Shown here one piece after another: positions 26,024-34,790 of a DNA stretch of 37,019 nt. The stretch spans positions 1 through 37,019 of the forward strand of contig JACMPP010000157.1 in assembly GCA_014377445.1 (NCBI GenBank). The letters run 5' to 3'. Position 1 is the stretch's first letter. Every line of letters starts with the position of its first letter. This DNA is from Oligoflexus sp. (GTDB lineage Bacteria; Bdellovibrionota_B; Oligoflexia; Oligoflexales; Oligoflexaceae). The position numbers were made by a program, and so were the translations under genes. The notes under the pieces are model-generated. The model was given only the letters and a program-made list of their open reading frames with translations, searched no databases and had not been told where the DNA came from.

Positions 26024-27094
26024 TCAGGTCAAAGCTTGCGGAGCAAATGCTTGTTTATCCTGCGTTACAACCAAAGCGCTAAAGGATGAAATTAGTACGC
26101 AAATTGCAACCAGCCAATATCCCCTTATTACTAAAGAGACAGACAATGCCAGTCCAGCTGCACATTCCATGTATAAAAAAGCTTTGAGAGCCACATGAAA
26201 GCGCTGCGCAGCTGTCTGGTGGTAAGTCCGAAACGACGCCCAATTTTGCAGGTGTCGATCGGATCCAGATTCTTTTGGTTCGTCATTTAAAATCATCAGG
26301 AGTGGAATAGTGAAGAGGACTTGGACGAAGAGCAGCAAATCCCCAAATTCGGAGAAAAGAATCTTGGCTGCAATGGAAAGTGCCAGTCCGGAACTCAGAT
26401 ATGAAAAAGTTCGAAAGACGTTAGTTTGAAGTCTTAAAACGAGACGGGTGAGAGCAACACCCAGGAAAATAGATCCTGCAATTAAGCCTTGGAGGAACTC
26501 TAAATCTCCAAGCCAGTTCGCGAAAGTCATCGCAAAGAGAATGACAAATGCCAAAGCGAAGCGTGGAAGAACATTGAGGAAGATATTTAAACTTGCGTTT
26601 CTTTCCGAGCCAAGATCAATGGCACCGAGTTGCAAAGGAGGCAATCCGAACAAAAAGAAAATTCCTACAACGAAGCCTATTGCGGAAATGCACTGGGCTA
26701 TCTCGGTGCTGATAGCAAAGCCGATCCCAGTCGTCGGATGAAGGGATAGATGTAAAAACAAGATGCCGAAGAACAGACTCATCACGGATTTGAGCCATGC
26801 TTCCTGACTGACTATCCTGTTTTTAACCAAAAGTAAAACAACAGCAAGCATCGCCTGGCATCCAAGTATCCAAAGATCTGCATTCTTGGTGAGGTGGCTG
26901 ACACCAATGCTGATATCAGGATAATTACCCTTTATAATCGTCGTCAGAATCAAAATCCAAGGCAACAGAAAGCTAAGAAATAAAAGCAGATGTGTAATAG
27001 CACCTAGGCCTCCTCTGCTCTTATCGCGCTTGGCAAATAGACTCAGTCCATAAAGAAAAATCAGGAGTAGGGGATAAATGACAAGTAATAACAT
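26024..27094 (-). CDS. polytopic membrane protein, NuoN/antiporter-like
   Basis: 356 residues with about 10-11 transmembrane helices and almost no soluble part. The segment GLPPLQLGAIDLGSERNASL followed by PRFALAF resembles the antiporter-like subunits of complex I and Mrp (GA-PFH-W-PDVY-GAPTPVT then PK-AAFA). The key charged residues of those subunits (a Lys in the broken helix, a Glu in helix 5) are not clearly kept, and the protein is shorter than NuoN (about 480 residues). The start codon directly follows the TAG of the 47-residue ORF with no spacer. I infer a degenerate or specialised relative; other polytopic families remain possible. Function in the lgt operon is unknown. Confidence 0.5.
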   Translation of the reverse strand: MLLLVIYPLLLIFLYGLSLFAKRDKSRGGLGAITHLLLFLSFLLPWILILTTIIKGNYPDISIGVSHLTKNADLWILGCQAMLAVVLLLVKNRIVSQEAWLKSVMSLFFGILFLHLSLHPTTGIGFAISTEIAQCISAIGFVVGIFFLFGLPPLQLGAIDLGSERNASLNIFLNVLPRFALAFVILFAMTFANWLGDLEFLQGLIAGSIFLGVALTRLVLRLQTNVFRTFSYLSSGLALSIAAKILFSEFGDLLLFVQVLFTIPLLMILNDEPKESGSDRHLQNWASFRTYHQTAAQRFHVALKAFLYMECAAGLALSVSLVIRGYWLVAICVLISSFSALVVTQDKQAFAPQALT

Positions 27095-27238
27095 CTATTC
27101 TCTCACGATCAGATAAGCCAGCAAGGTTAGAGCGGCTATGAGTTTGAGGGCCCAGCCCGCGTGGACCCGGACATCGCCTGTCATCTTGGAGCTGATGATA
27201 GCGCCGAGAATATCGCCTATATTGAATAGAGTCTTCAT
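27095..27238 (-). CDS. 47-residue single-span membrane protein
   Basis: A small ORF between two membrane genes: ATG at 27238, six bases after the upstream stop, and TAG at 27095-27097 immediately before the next ATG. It reads MKTLFNIGDILGAIISSK, a short polar part, then a C-terminal helix (LIAALTLLAYLIV) ending RE. The ribosome site is a modest GAAGGG. The tight packing on both sides is the main evidence that it is real. No family recognised; small hydrophobic subunits of this sort often stabilise a larger membrane partner, here perhaps the NuoN-like protein. Confidence 0.65.
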   Translation of the reverse strand: MKTLFNIGDILGAIISSKMTGDVRVHAGWALKLIAALTLLAYLIVRE

Positions 27239-27244
27239 CGTGGA

Positions 27245-27529
27245 TCAACCCTTCAAAATACGAAGGCGATCAACCTTGGTATTGTTTCGAAACATGGAGA
27301 AGCTCACGATTAGCCAAAGACCGAACGAGACTGCAATTCCGACTTGGTGTTCTCTATCGAAAGTCTGGAGAAAAAACAGCGCGCCCACGGCTAGACTCAT
27401 CAAAGAAAAAAGAGCTGCCACGATTCGAGTTTGATTGATAAAACAAAGCAAAATCAAGGCCAGACATAGTATAAAAATCACAGATGCAACCCTCGACTTA
27501 TGATAGTATCGCTTGATATTTTGTCGCAC
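27245..27529 (-). CDS. small three-helix membrane protein
   Basis: I place the start at the GTG at 27529, which has GAGGT five bases upstream; the longer frame from 27637 would overlap the gpsA start and lacks a ribosome site. The 94-residue product has a basic N-terminus (RQNIKRYYHKSR) and three hydrophobic helices (VIFILCLALILLCFI, LFSLMSLAVGALFFL, VGIAVSFGLWLIVSF), then a basic tail. The size and three helices recall NuoK or MrpC subunits but there is no sequence motif to support this. First gene of the operon that ends with lgt; its promoter should lie in the 58 bases shared with gpsA. Confidence 0.6.
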   Translation of the reverse strand: MRQNIKRYYHKSRVASVIFILCLALILLCFINQTRIVAALFSLMSLAVGALFFLQTFDREHQVGIAVSFGLWLIVSFSMFRNNTKVDRLRILKG

Positions 27530-27587
27530 GTTGACCTCTATCAATCGTGCTGCGTTTCTAGCATTATCCAACCTGAAGGGGGCTGAT

Positions 27588-28619
27588 TTGTCAAATCCTG
27601 GAATTCCAAGAAAAACGTTAGTTCTCGGTACGGGCAATTTCGGAACCTGTCTGGCAAATCACCTCGCTCATCAGGGTCATGACGTTAAGATTTGGGGCCG
27701 ATCCAGTGAAATTGTTGATTCTATAAACATCAAGCATCGAAATCCAAAATATCTAGCCCAAATCGAGCTCGACCCAAGGCTCAAAGCCACGGTGGATCTT
27801 GATGCCAAGACTCTTAAAGAAGCGGAATTTCTGGTCCTGGCGATCCCGACTCAATCCCTTCGTCAAGTCTTGCGCCCCATCGCCAAGCTCTTAGCGGAGG
27901 ATTGCATCATCGTTTGCGCTGTCAAAGGCATCGAGAATGATACTTTTTGTTTTCCGATTCAAATAATCGAGCAAGAACTTGGTCCGCATTCTAAAGACAA
28001 GATCGTCGTTCTCTCAGGCCCCAGCTTTGCTATTGAGGTCGCTGAAAAACAGCCGACCGCTGTTTCTGTCGCCTGCAAAAATCCTGACAGCAACCGGCAG
28101 ACACAGGCTCTCTTTCACACTTCGCTGTTTCGGGTCTATACCACCGACGATCCCATCGGACTTGAAGTCGCCGGATCCCTTAAGAACGTCATCGCCATCG
28201 CCACGGGAGCCGCCGCCGGACTTGGGTTTCAGCAGAATGCCCGAGCTGCACTGCTGGCTCGGGGTCTTGCAGAAATCGCTCGCATTGGAACCGCTCTGGG
28301 GGCAAATCCTTTGACCTTCATGGGCCTTGGCGGAGTAGGCGATCTCTTTCTCACCTGCACTTCGGAAAAGAGCCGGAACTACACTGTCGGTTATCGTTTG
28401 GGTCAGGGCGAAAGCTTGGATGCTGTTTTGAAGACTTTGGGTTCTGTAGCGGAAGGTGTATCGACCACCAAGGCGGCGTTTGAACTTTGCGAGAAGCTCA
28501 AAGTCGACTCGCCGATCGTTCACGTGGTTTATGCGGTGCTTTACGGAGGGTCCACCGTATCAAGTGGACTTCTTCTGCTGCTCAACCGGGAAATGAAAGC
28601 AGAGATTTCTCACAGCTAA
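27588..28619 (+). CDS. gpsA: NAD(P)H-dependent glycerol-3-phosphate dehydrogenase
   Basis: Makes sn-glycerol 3-phosphate from dihydroxyacetone phosphate for phospholipid synthesis, in the cytoplasm. Motifs: LGTGNFGT (dinucleotide-binding GxGxxG), LSGPSFAIEVA, GSLKNVIAIATG with the catalytic Lys, and GLGGVGDLFLTCTS. The 343-residue length is normal. The start is taken as the TTG at 27588, with AAGGGGG six bases upstream and the fold beginning 11 residues later; the frame from 27513 would add an unrelated tail. It diverges from the lgt operon and ends at a bidirectional terminator. The product feeds the phosphatidylglycerol pool that Lgt uses, a plausible but unproven link. Confidence 0.95.
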   Translation: MSNPGIPRKTLVLGTGNFGTCLANHLAHQGHDVKIWGRSSEIVDSINIKHRNPKYLAQIELDPRLKATVDLDAKTLKEAEFLVLAIPTQSLRQVLRPIAKLLAEDCIIVCAVKGIENDTFCFPIQIIEQELGPHSKDKIVVLSGPSFAIEVAEKQPTAVSVACKNPDSNRQTQALFHTSLFRVYTTDDPIGLEVAGSLKNVIAIATGAAAGLGFQQNARAALLARGLAEIARIGTALGANPLTFMGLGGVGDLFLTCTSEKSRNYTVGYRLGQGESLDAVLKTLGSVAEGVSTTKAAFELCEKLKVDSPIVHVVYAVLYGGSTVSSGLLLLLNREMKAEISHS

Positions 28620-28622
28620 TCC

Positions 28623-28655
28623 AAAAAAAGCGGCGGTCACTGAGGACGCCGCTTT
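28623..28655. terminator. bidirectional terminator between gpsA and the DUF4340 gene
   Basis: AAAGCGGC (28627-28634) pairs with the GCCGCTTT side (28648-28655), and GTC/GAC extend the stem past one bulged G around ACTGAG. There are seven A's on the left (T-run for the minus strand) and TTTCTG on the right. Confidence 0.85.
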
Positions 28656-28660
28656 CTGTT

Positions 28661-30040
28661 TCAGGATTTTTCTCCCTTAAGTTCGCCGCCTAAAGTAGGC
28701 GGTGCTTCAGGAGCTCTTGGCTTCAGGACATCCATAAATTCCGCACTCACTCCATAGTAGTTGTCACCCGTTTTCAATACGAGTTGGCTGCCATCCGGAG
28801 CGCGATTCCAAATCGAAAACTGAGTGGGGGCCTTACCCTTTTCTTTAATCTCAACGACATGAAGAGCAGGCCTTTGGGTCAAGCTCACTCCTTCGGCTGC
28901 CGTAAGTTTGGAGTCAGCTTTGGCAAACTCAAGACTAACGACGACGCCTTGAGCGAAATCTGCTGGTTTATTGTTGGTTTTTTCAAACCAGTCATCCTTG
29001 GTTTTGACATAGACCTTGCCGTCGATGCTGAGTTCATCCACGTCGGCTGATACAAAGTTGAAAAGAGTTCTGTCCTGCAAATCGTTGACTGAGCGCTTCA
29101 GGCTGTCGACCTGTGCTTTATCGAGCTCCCCAAAGGATTCATCGCTCAGTTTAACGTAGAGCTTGTCGTTGTTTTCCAAAATTTGGACGCGCTTGTCAAA
29201 AACTGTTTGAGACAGTCCTTCAGCCTGCCCCTGAAAACGAACACTGACGTATTCCTTTGTTCCTTTGCCTAAATCCGTCAAAGCCTGTTTGAGCGCAGGG
29301 GGCGGCGAATCTATGAAGTCAAGAACCCGGACCTGCTCCCAGGCATTCAGGTATTTACTGAACTCTGTCGCATCCGCTTTCGTCGCCAATGGAGTGACCA
29401 TTTGCCAGTCTTTGCCTTTGCGTTCAACTTTCATTGCTGGCATTTGTGGCCAAACAACCTCTAAAGCCAACACATCTTTCGCGGGGGGGATAAAAAGCGT
29501 GCGATCCCGAAAATCGGTCAGCCTCTTATTGCTCGCCGTGTAAAGGTATTGATTGACCATAAAAACATGCGAGTTATCAGTAGTTTTTGCGTAACTGCTG
29601 TATCCCGTTGGGCTTTTACCGCCAAGATCAAAGAGCCATGTTTTGCCGTTTTTGTCGCTAAGGGTATAACTGAGGAGTGGAGTGTCCAAGGCGTAGGCCG
29701 CTAAACCCTTATCACCCAGTGCAAAAGTTCTTTCGAATTTAGCGTCCTCGAGAACCTTAAGGAAGCGACTGATTCCATTGGTATCGGCTGCGTAAGAAAT
29801 CGGGCTCGAAAGCTTCCAGCTCTTGCCATCCGCGTCTTTCTTCAAGGTCCATGCATTAGGTTGAACGTTGGTGTTCTTGACTGATATTTGGACTATATCT
29901 TCAGACTTAAAGTCGTAGAGCTTAGATTTTTCCTCCGACAGTTTCTTGTCGGAAACCGTTTTCTTTTCATCCCAAAAAGCGAGTCCCGCCAAGACGAGGA
30001 GCACAGCGAGGATGGCCAGCGGGGTACGATAGCCTTTCAT
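28661..30040 (-). CDS. DUF4340 membrane-anchored periplasmic protein
   Basis: 459 residues: one N-terminal helix (LAILAVLLVLAGLAFW) and a large extracytoplasmic part built of repeated DUF4340 units. The first reads LYDFKSEDIVQISVKN, followed by WKLSSPISYAADTNGISRFL, the typical 'I--I-------l-k-----W-L--P---aD---i--ll' pattern; a second copy follows near 185-240 (KDWQMVTPLATKADATEFSK). DUF4340 proteins are regularly found beside GldG-like proteins in such ABC clusters. The ATG overlaps the GldG-like stop as ATGA and has its own GGAGGCGGG, so it is translationally coupled. Last gene of the cluster. Probable role: periplasmic accessory of the exporter; the substrate is unknown. Confidence 0.85.
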   Translation of the reverse strand: MKGYRTPLAILAVLLVLAGLAFWDEKKTVSDKKLSEEKSKLYDFKSEDIVQISVKNTNVQPNAWTLKKDADGKSWKLSSPISYAADTNGISRFLKVLEDAKFERTFALGDKGLAAYALDTPLLSYTLSDKNGKTWLFDLGGKSPTGYSSYAKTTDNSHVFMVNQYLYTASNKRLTDFRDRTLFIPPAKDVLALEVVWPQMPAMKVERKGKDWQMVTPLATKADATEFSKYLNAWEQVRVLDFIDSPPPALKQALTDLGKGTKEYVSVRFQGQAEGLSQTVFDKRVQILENNDKLYVKLSDESFGELDKAQVDSLKRSVNDLQDRTLFNFVSADVDELSIDGKVYVKTKDDWFEKTNNKPADFAQGVVVSLEFAKADSKLTAAEGVSLTQRPALHVVEIKEKGKAPTQFSIWNRAPDGSQLVLKTGDNYYGVSAEFMDVLKPRAPEAPPTLGGELKGEKS

Positions 30041-31647
30041 GCCCGCCTCCTTTGAAACCAGTACACACTACCTGCTCCAAAGAAGAGTAGGGGATAGATA
30101 AAGGCCAGGAACATCAGGAGGAATTGGCTTGACTGCGTGGTGAGATCGAGACGACTTGCATCACTTTCTTTGGCGCGGATGGAAAGGAAATCTTCATCCT
30201 GCAAAAGAAAATTTACACCGTTGGTGAAGAGATCGAGGTTTTCACCGCGCTGCCCACCAAGGTTAACCGCGAGCTGGGAACTTCCACCAACAAAGACCCG
30301 AAGTTCTTTGGAGGCTTTAGCTGCAGGTGCACCCTCCTTTGCTTCATTCGCAGCGAGGCGATCGCCCCCAACCTGACCGGTGGCAACTGCAAAAACATTG
30401 AAGCTTCCGACCTCAATTTGATCTTCCTTCACGCCGGTCTTGATGTCAGCATCCGTGTGGACATTTTTTACTTTGATGATTACAGGATCAGTTTTTGCGA
30501 GAGTTACTGTTTTCAGATGAAGTTTATTCTCGGGAATAACGTCCAGGGAGCGGGTATTCGCCGTAACGATCGAAACTCCACCACGCTTGGCAAAGTCTGC
30601 GGTGATCGGCGAAAACTTATCGAGATCGGCAGCAATCGAATTATTCTGCCCCAGGACTTTTCCGCGGGGATCCTCAGGGTTGATGATCAGAAGGTCATCG
30701 TTTAGTTTGATGCCGGCATCCGCGATCACTGACTTGAAGTTAGGCAGGTCCATCAGGGCATCAACCAGGAACATCATGGGCTTGGCGTCCAGCATAGCCT
30801 TTTCGAGAATCTCCTTTTCGGCAGGGAGAAGATCGTATCGTGGGCCGGCAATGATCATGAGGTCAGCATCGTCAGGATATTTCCCAATTTCGACGAGCTT
30901 GGCCTGCTTCACGACGAAGCGCTCGGATTCAAGCTCGGCTTTGGCGAGGCTTAAACCGATCGGATCCTTGCTGTTGATGTCAGGCTCTCCATGGCCCGAC
31001 AGAAAATAAACAACATGCTCCTTGTCCTTCATGACCCTCACCAGGGCATTGCTCATCTTTTCTTCCGAAAAGCTGGTCAGGCGCGACTCTTGTTTGCCCA
31101 ACTTGAACAGAACTGTATCGGGAACAGTAATGCTTTCGGCTATCGCCCGTGTTGGGTCCGTCTGCGGGTCAATGTATTCAACCTGGAGAGGGGCAAACGC
31201 ATTTTGATAGAGCGCCAAAAGCTTATTAAACTGAGCTTTTTTCACCTCGTCTTGAAAGAAGGCGAGAACTTTCACCTCTTGACCGTTGGTCTGCAACTGG
31301 TTGACGAGCTTTACTGATTCAGGGGAAAGGGTATTGAGACCGTCTTTGGTCATATCGAAAGTTTTATTGAATCGATCGCGTTTTGTGATGAAGCCGATGC
31401 CCACCACCAGCAAGACAGCCAGCACGATGCTGAGTCCCTGGCTTAAGCCATGCTTTGCACCTTTTCGTTTGAACATGCGACCGATACGATCGGCATCGAG
31501 AATGATCCAGGCGACGATGGCGATGGCAGCCAGAACCCAAAGAGCGATGCTCACATAGGGCATCGAGGTATAAGCCTTACCAGTTGCTATGGCTAAGACA
31601 GCGGAAAAAAACCCCACGAAGGGTAAAAAGAGCAGTCCACTACGCAT
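30037..31647 (-). CDS. GldG-like ABC transporter accessory protein
   Basis: 536 residues with three N-terminal helices (the last VLAVLLVVGIGFI), a large periplasmic domain, and a C-terminal helix (LLMFLAFIYPLLFFGAGSV) with a basic end. The periplasmic part has the GldG/IFT52-like pattern: FDMTKDGLNTLSPESVKLV, VKVLAFFQDE, YFLSGHGEPDI and LMIIAGPRYDLLPAEKEIL. In Bacteroidetes GldG works with GldA and GldF in gliding and secretion; homologues elsewhere are of unknown job. It follows the permease gene by five bases. No catalytic residues are expected. The HGE motif that ends the sandwich domain is kept. Confidence 0.85.
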   Translation of the reverse strand: MRSGLLFLPFVGFFSAVLAIATGKAYTSMPYVSIALWVLAAIAIVAWIILDADRIGRMFKRKGAKHGLSQGLSIVLAVLLVVGIGFITKRDRFNKTFDMTKDGLNTLSPESVKLVNQLQTNGQEVKVLAFFQDEVKKAQFNKLLALYQNAFAPLQVEYIDPQTDPTRAIAESITVPDTVLFKLGKQESRLTSFSEEKMSNALVRVMKDKEHVVYFLSGHGEPDINSKDPIGLSLAKAELESERFVVKQAKLVEIGKYPDDADLMIIAGPRYDLLPAEKEILEKAMLDAKPMMFLVDALMDLPNFKSVIADAGIKLNDDLLIINPEDPRGKVLGQNNSIAADLDKFSPITADFAKRGGVSIVTANTRSLDVIPENKLHLKTVTLAKTDPVIIKVKNVHTDADIKTGVKEDQIEVGSFNVFAVATGQVGGDRLAANEAKEGAPAAKASKELRVFVGGSSQLAVNLGGQRGENLDLFTNGVNFLLQDEDFLSIRAKESDASRLDLTTQSSQFLLMFLAFIYPLLFFGAGSVYWFQRRRA

Positions 31648-31652
31648 TGATA

Positions 31653-32417
31653 TTAACTCCAGCGTTTGGCGTCGACAGCGACATTGGTAAAAAACAGAAA
31701 GAGTCCGATAAAGGCAAAAAAGTAGCCAAGATCCGCCACGGAAATCAATCCGGCGAAGAAATTATCGAGATGGGGCGTGGCGGCAAGATATTTGACAAAC
31801 TCTTCAGAAGCACCGCCGCCTGAGATATTGGGAGCGACCCAGGCCAGGATCAGAAGCAGGAAAAGGCCGAAAGAAGTAAATAGGTAAGCCAGGAACTGAT
31901 GGCTAACCATGGAGGAGACCCAAATGCCGAAGGCTACCTGGGCGCACATGAGAAGAAAGATTCCCAGGTAAGAAGTCACGATAGGTCCAATTTCTGGGTT
32001 GCCGTATTTAAAAAGAAAGAGTGGGTAAACGATGGAGGCCATGAGCACCAGACCCAAGACGCCCGCAGAGGCAAAGAATTTGCCCATAACGATTTGGATA
32101 CTGGAGATGGGCGCAGTCTGTAGCAAACGGTCGACCTGGGTTTTGCGCTCTTCAGCAAAAGACGACATCGTGATAGCCGGCACGATGAACAGTAAAATAA
32201 AATGGAGGTTCTGAAAGATAGCAGTCAAAAGCTGCGAAAGCTTGGGCGCCTCTCCGCCGGTTTGTAGCGTCTGAGCCTGGATTTCCAGAAAGGTCGCAGC
32301 AAAGGAGCGAAAGAATATGCCCATGAGAAGGAGCAGAAAACAGAACGTAACCGATCCTTTGAACGATACAAAAAATGATTTGAGATCTCTATTGGCAATG
32401 GTCGCAATCGCACCCAT
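31653..32417 (-). CDS. ABC-2 type permease (GldF/NosY-like)
   Basis: 254 residues with six predicted helices; the short N-terminal amphipathic start (IANRDLKSFFVSFKG) is typical of ABC-2 exporters of the GldF/NosY type. The conserved cytosolic stretch FAEERKTQVDRLLQTAPIS, with its E--+--T/L--L--P-S pattern, is the coupling helix that contacts the ATPase. GGGGAG lies 9 bases before the ATG, and the gene starts 18 bases after the ATPase stop. It should form the membrane channel of this exporter with the ATPase upstream and the GldG-like and DUF4340 proteins downstream. Confidence 0.88.
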   Translation of the reverse strand: MGAIATIANRDLKSFFVSFKGSVTFCFLLLLMGIFFRSFAATFLEIQAQTLQTGGEAPKLSQLLTAIFQNLHFILLFIVPAITMSSFAEERKTQVDRLLQTAPISSIQIVMGKFFASAGVLGLVLMASIVYPLFLFKYGNPEIGPIVTSYLGIFLLMCAQVAFGIWVSSMVSHQFLAYLFTSFGLFLLLILAWVAPNISGGGASEEFVKYLAATPHLDNFFAGLISVADLGYFFAFIGLFLFFTNVAVDAKRWS

Positions 32418-32435
32418 GAATTCATACTCCCCACA

Positions 32436-33356
32436 TTAGCGCGTGATTTGAAAGAAAACGTCTTCGAGTTTTTTTGATTTGCCTGCGAGTTCTTTGAGTC
32501 CGTAGCCCCGGTCCAAAACACGGCGGGCCACCAGATCCAAAATCTCATCGCCTTCTTTACTCATAAAACTAACGAGCTGCTCATCTTCCTTAACCGTGAT
32601 CCGGCTGAGCTGGCCAAAGTCAGTTTTGAGTTCCTCGGCCAGTGCAAGCGCACCTTGCCTTACTCTCACGTGGTATTCCCGAGCTCCGTCGAGACGCAAA
32701 ATAAGTTCGTTATGAGTACCCTGTTCCACGACCTTGCCCTTATCGACGATGATAAGTTGATCGCAGACGCTTTCGACTTCGGAGAGAATGTGAGAAGAGA
32801 AAAGGATAGTATGATGACCTTTGAGACCTCGAATCATCTCGCGGATCTGAAGAATTTGGTGAGGATCCAAGCCTTCGGTCGGCTCATCAAGGATCAATAC
32901 CTCTGGATCATGAATAAGCGCCTGGGCCAGACCGACCCGCTGGCGATAGCCTTTCGATAGCTGTCCGATGAGGCGCTTTTTATTGGAACCAAGTTCGAGA
33001 CGCTCGATCAAATCTGCCACTCGGACTGTGAGGCGGTCCCCTCGCAGACCATGAAGCTTGCCCGCGTAGGTCAGGAATTCTCCAACTTGCATCTCGCGGT
33101 GGAGTGGGGGTTCGTCAGGCAGATAGCCGATTTTTCTCTTTACCTCGATCGGGTCTTCTGAAATTTCAAAACCCGCGATCTTCGCGGTACCCGCATCGGC
33201 TCCGATACAGCCACAGAGTATATCCATGGTCGTGGTTTTACCGGCACCGTTGGCTCCTAGAAAGCCAACGATCTGCCCCTTCGCTACTTTGAAACTGATG
33301 TCACTCAGAGCTACTATGTTACCGAAGCTCTTTTGTAAGCCAACGACTTCGATCAT
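32436..33356 (-). CDS. ABC transporter ATPase (GldA/CcmA-like)
   Basis: 306 residues. Walker A GANGAGKTT, Q-loop region GYLPDEPPLH, signature LSKGYRQRVGLAQAL, Walker B VLILDEPTEGLDP, and the switch His in FSSHIL are all present, so it should hydrolyse ATP. The C-terminal 90 residues form the extra domain seen in ABC-2 ATPases (DUF4162-like). The start at 33356 has GGGGAG seven bases upstream; the frame from 33371 would add five residues before it. First gene of the four-gene cluster. GldA is the nearest named relative given the neighbours, but the cargo is unknown. Confidence 0.93.
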   Translation of the reverse strand: MIEVVGLQKSFGNIVALSDISFKVAKGQIVGFLGANGAGKTTTMDILCGCIGADAGTAKIAGFEISEDPIEVKRKIGYLPDEPPLHREMQVGEFLTYAGKLHGLRGDRLTVRVADLIERLELGSNKKRLIGQLSKGYRQRVGLAQALIHDPEVLILDEPTEGLDPHQILQIREMIRGLKGHHTILFSSHILSEVESVCDQLIIVDKGKVVEQGTHNELILRLDGAREYHVRVRQGALALAEELKTDFGQLSRITVKEDEQLVSFMSKEGDEILDLVARRVLDRGYGLKELAGKSKKLEDVFFQITR

Positions 33357-33642
33357 TGGGCAACTCCCCAAAAACGGGTTTTTCGGTCATTCGTGTCCAC
33401 TGCCATGCATTTTAATGGTTGAGGCCTGCAAGTCAATAAAAGGAAGGCCTCCGGGACTATTAGCCAAAGTGCCGCTGCCGAGAGGCTTAGAACAGGATTT
33501 TGACCCTGAGGTCCTAGCTGACTGGAGCCCAAAAAAATTTTTGGTATCAATGACTTCCCGAAGAATGGGAATCTTGGTAAGATTGAAGGCTGGAAGACTC
33601 ATCGAGACCGAGTTTAGCATAGAGCAGAGTGGAGGTGCCGTA

Positions 33643-33972
33643 ATGGCTACTTTAACCAAAGACATCTTAGTAGAAATGATCCGCGACAAAGTTGGATTCC
33701 CAGTTAAAGAAGCAAAAGAAATCCTCGAGATCATTCTTGAAGAGGTAAAGCTCCGTCTCGAAGATGGCAAAGATGTAAAAATCTCTGGCTTCGGCAAGTG
33801 GACGGTTAAGGAAAAAAGATCGCGTCCAGGTCGAAATCCTCATACTGGGGAAAAAATAGAAATCTCCGCTCGCCGTGTTGTTACTTTTCACCCGTCGGAC
33901 AAGATGCGTGATCAGGTAAACAGAGAATACGCGGGCACCGACACAGGCAAAGTCTACAAAGACGAAGAATGA
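33643..33972 (+). CDS. ihfA: integration host factor alpha-type DNA-bending protein
   Basis: 109 residues of the HU/IHF family. MATLTKDILVEMI opens the helical dimerisation part; KISGFGKW and RPGRNPHTGE form the beta-ribbon arm with the Pro that inserts into the DNA minor groove; ISARRVVTFHPSDKMR ends the core. The RPGRNP and ISARRVVTF form is that of IhfA more than of HU. A 15-residue acidic/basic tail (ending VYKDEE) extends beyond the usual end. GGAGGT lies six bases before the ATG; the longer open frame from 33226 overlaps the ABC ATPase start and is rejected. A terminator follows. The upstream 270 bases are non-coding. Confidence 0.92.
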   Translation: MATLTKDILVEMIRDKVGFPVKEAKEILEIILEEVKLRLEDGKDVKISGFGKWTVKEKRSRPGRNPHTGEKIEISARRVVTFHPSDKMRDQVNREYAGTDTGKVYKDEE

Positions 33973-33997
33973 GTCGAAGGTTATCGCTTAGAAGCGA

Positions 33998-34023
33998 GGG
34001 CGTCAGCTTGACTGCGTCCTTTT
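33998..34023 (+). terminator. intrinsic terminator after ihfA
   Basis: GGGCG and CAG (33998-34006) pair with CTG and CGTCC (34012-34019) around CTTGA, with one bulged T and one G-T pair, then TTTT. It lies 25 bases after the stop codon. Confidence 0.75.
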
Positions 34024-34123
34024 CCTTCTTCTGCTCCCCCTCCTCCGCTTAATTCTTTCAAAACACCATCGACCCTGCGATACTGCGCTGGATTGTTGGT
34101 TACACTTGTTTTGAAGGACTATT

Positions 34124-34717
34124 ATGCGCCTCTCCAAGATCTACACCAAGACGGGTGACCAAGGCGGCACTATGCTCGCTTCCGGTGAACGCATTTCCAA
34201 AACTGCTGTACGAATTGAAGCTTATGGAACGGTCGACGAGCTCAATGCTTGCGTTGGTATGTTGCGCGATCATATGCGGGTCGACAACGCGCTTCCAGAA
34301 TCGTGGATTGCTCTGAGTCTCAGTCGCATTCAAAATGAGCTTTTTGATCTCGGCGGGGAGCTGGCAACACCAACTCATGCTCTCAACCCGGCTCGTCAAA
34401 AAGTCTTAAATCAAGATGATATAAAAGTTTTGGAAGACGAGATTGATAAGTGCAATGAGACGCTCGCGCCTCTGGCAAATTTTGTTCTTCCAGGTGGGCA
34501 TATCTGCAACTCTACGGCTCATCTTGCGCGCACCGTGTGTCGACGTGCCGAACGCGAAGTGGTGCGACTTCGCGCGGAAGAAAATGATGTTCGAGTCGAA
34601 ACGCAGATCTACCTGAATCGTCTGAGCGACTGGCTTTTTGTCATCAGTCGCGCTCTGAGTCATGAGTTGAATGTACCCGAAGTCCTCTGGGACCAACGCA
34701 AGCCGAAATCAAAATAA
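34124..34717 (+). CDS. PduO/MMAB-type cob(I)alamin adenosyltransferase
   Basis: 197 residues. Transfers the adenosyl group of ATP to cob(I)alamin to make coenzyme B12. The N-terminal ATP-binding motif IYTKTGDQGGTMLASGER, the EAYGTVDELNA helix, and the late LARTVCRRAEREVVRLR and YLNRLSDWLFVISRAL are all hallmarks of the PduO-type trimer. The length is normal and no residue appears missing. AAGGA lies six or seven bases before the ATG. There are no B12 enzymes in this window; the usual partner is methylmalonyl-CoA mutase. It is separated from ihfA by a terminator, so it has its own promoter. Confidence 0.94.
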   Translation: MRLSKIYTKTGDQGGTMLASGERISKTAVRIEAYGTVDELNACVGMLRDHMRVDNALPESWIALSLSRIQNELFDLGGELATPTHALNPARQKVLNQDDIKVLEDEIDKCNETLAPLANFVLPGGHICNSTAHLARTVCRRAEREVVRLRAEENDVRVETQIYLNRLSDWLFVISRALSHELNVPEVLWDQRKPKSK

Positions 34718-34790
34718 AAGACTTCAATGATTAGCTATAAAAGACCGGAGTGAAGTAGTAAAATGAGACATACAATTTCTCGAGAAAATC

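Noticed and set aside
27513..27587. Longer gpsA start
   Set aside because: The added residues do not match the family, and they overlap the divergent gene's ribosome site.
33226..33642. N-terminal extension of ihfA
   Set aside because: It overlaps the start of the ABC ATPase gene on the other strand and is not protein-like; a strong GGAGGT marks the ATG at 33643.
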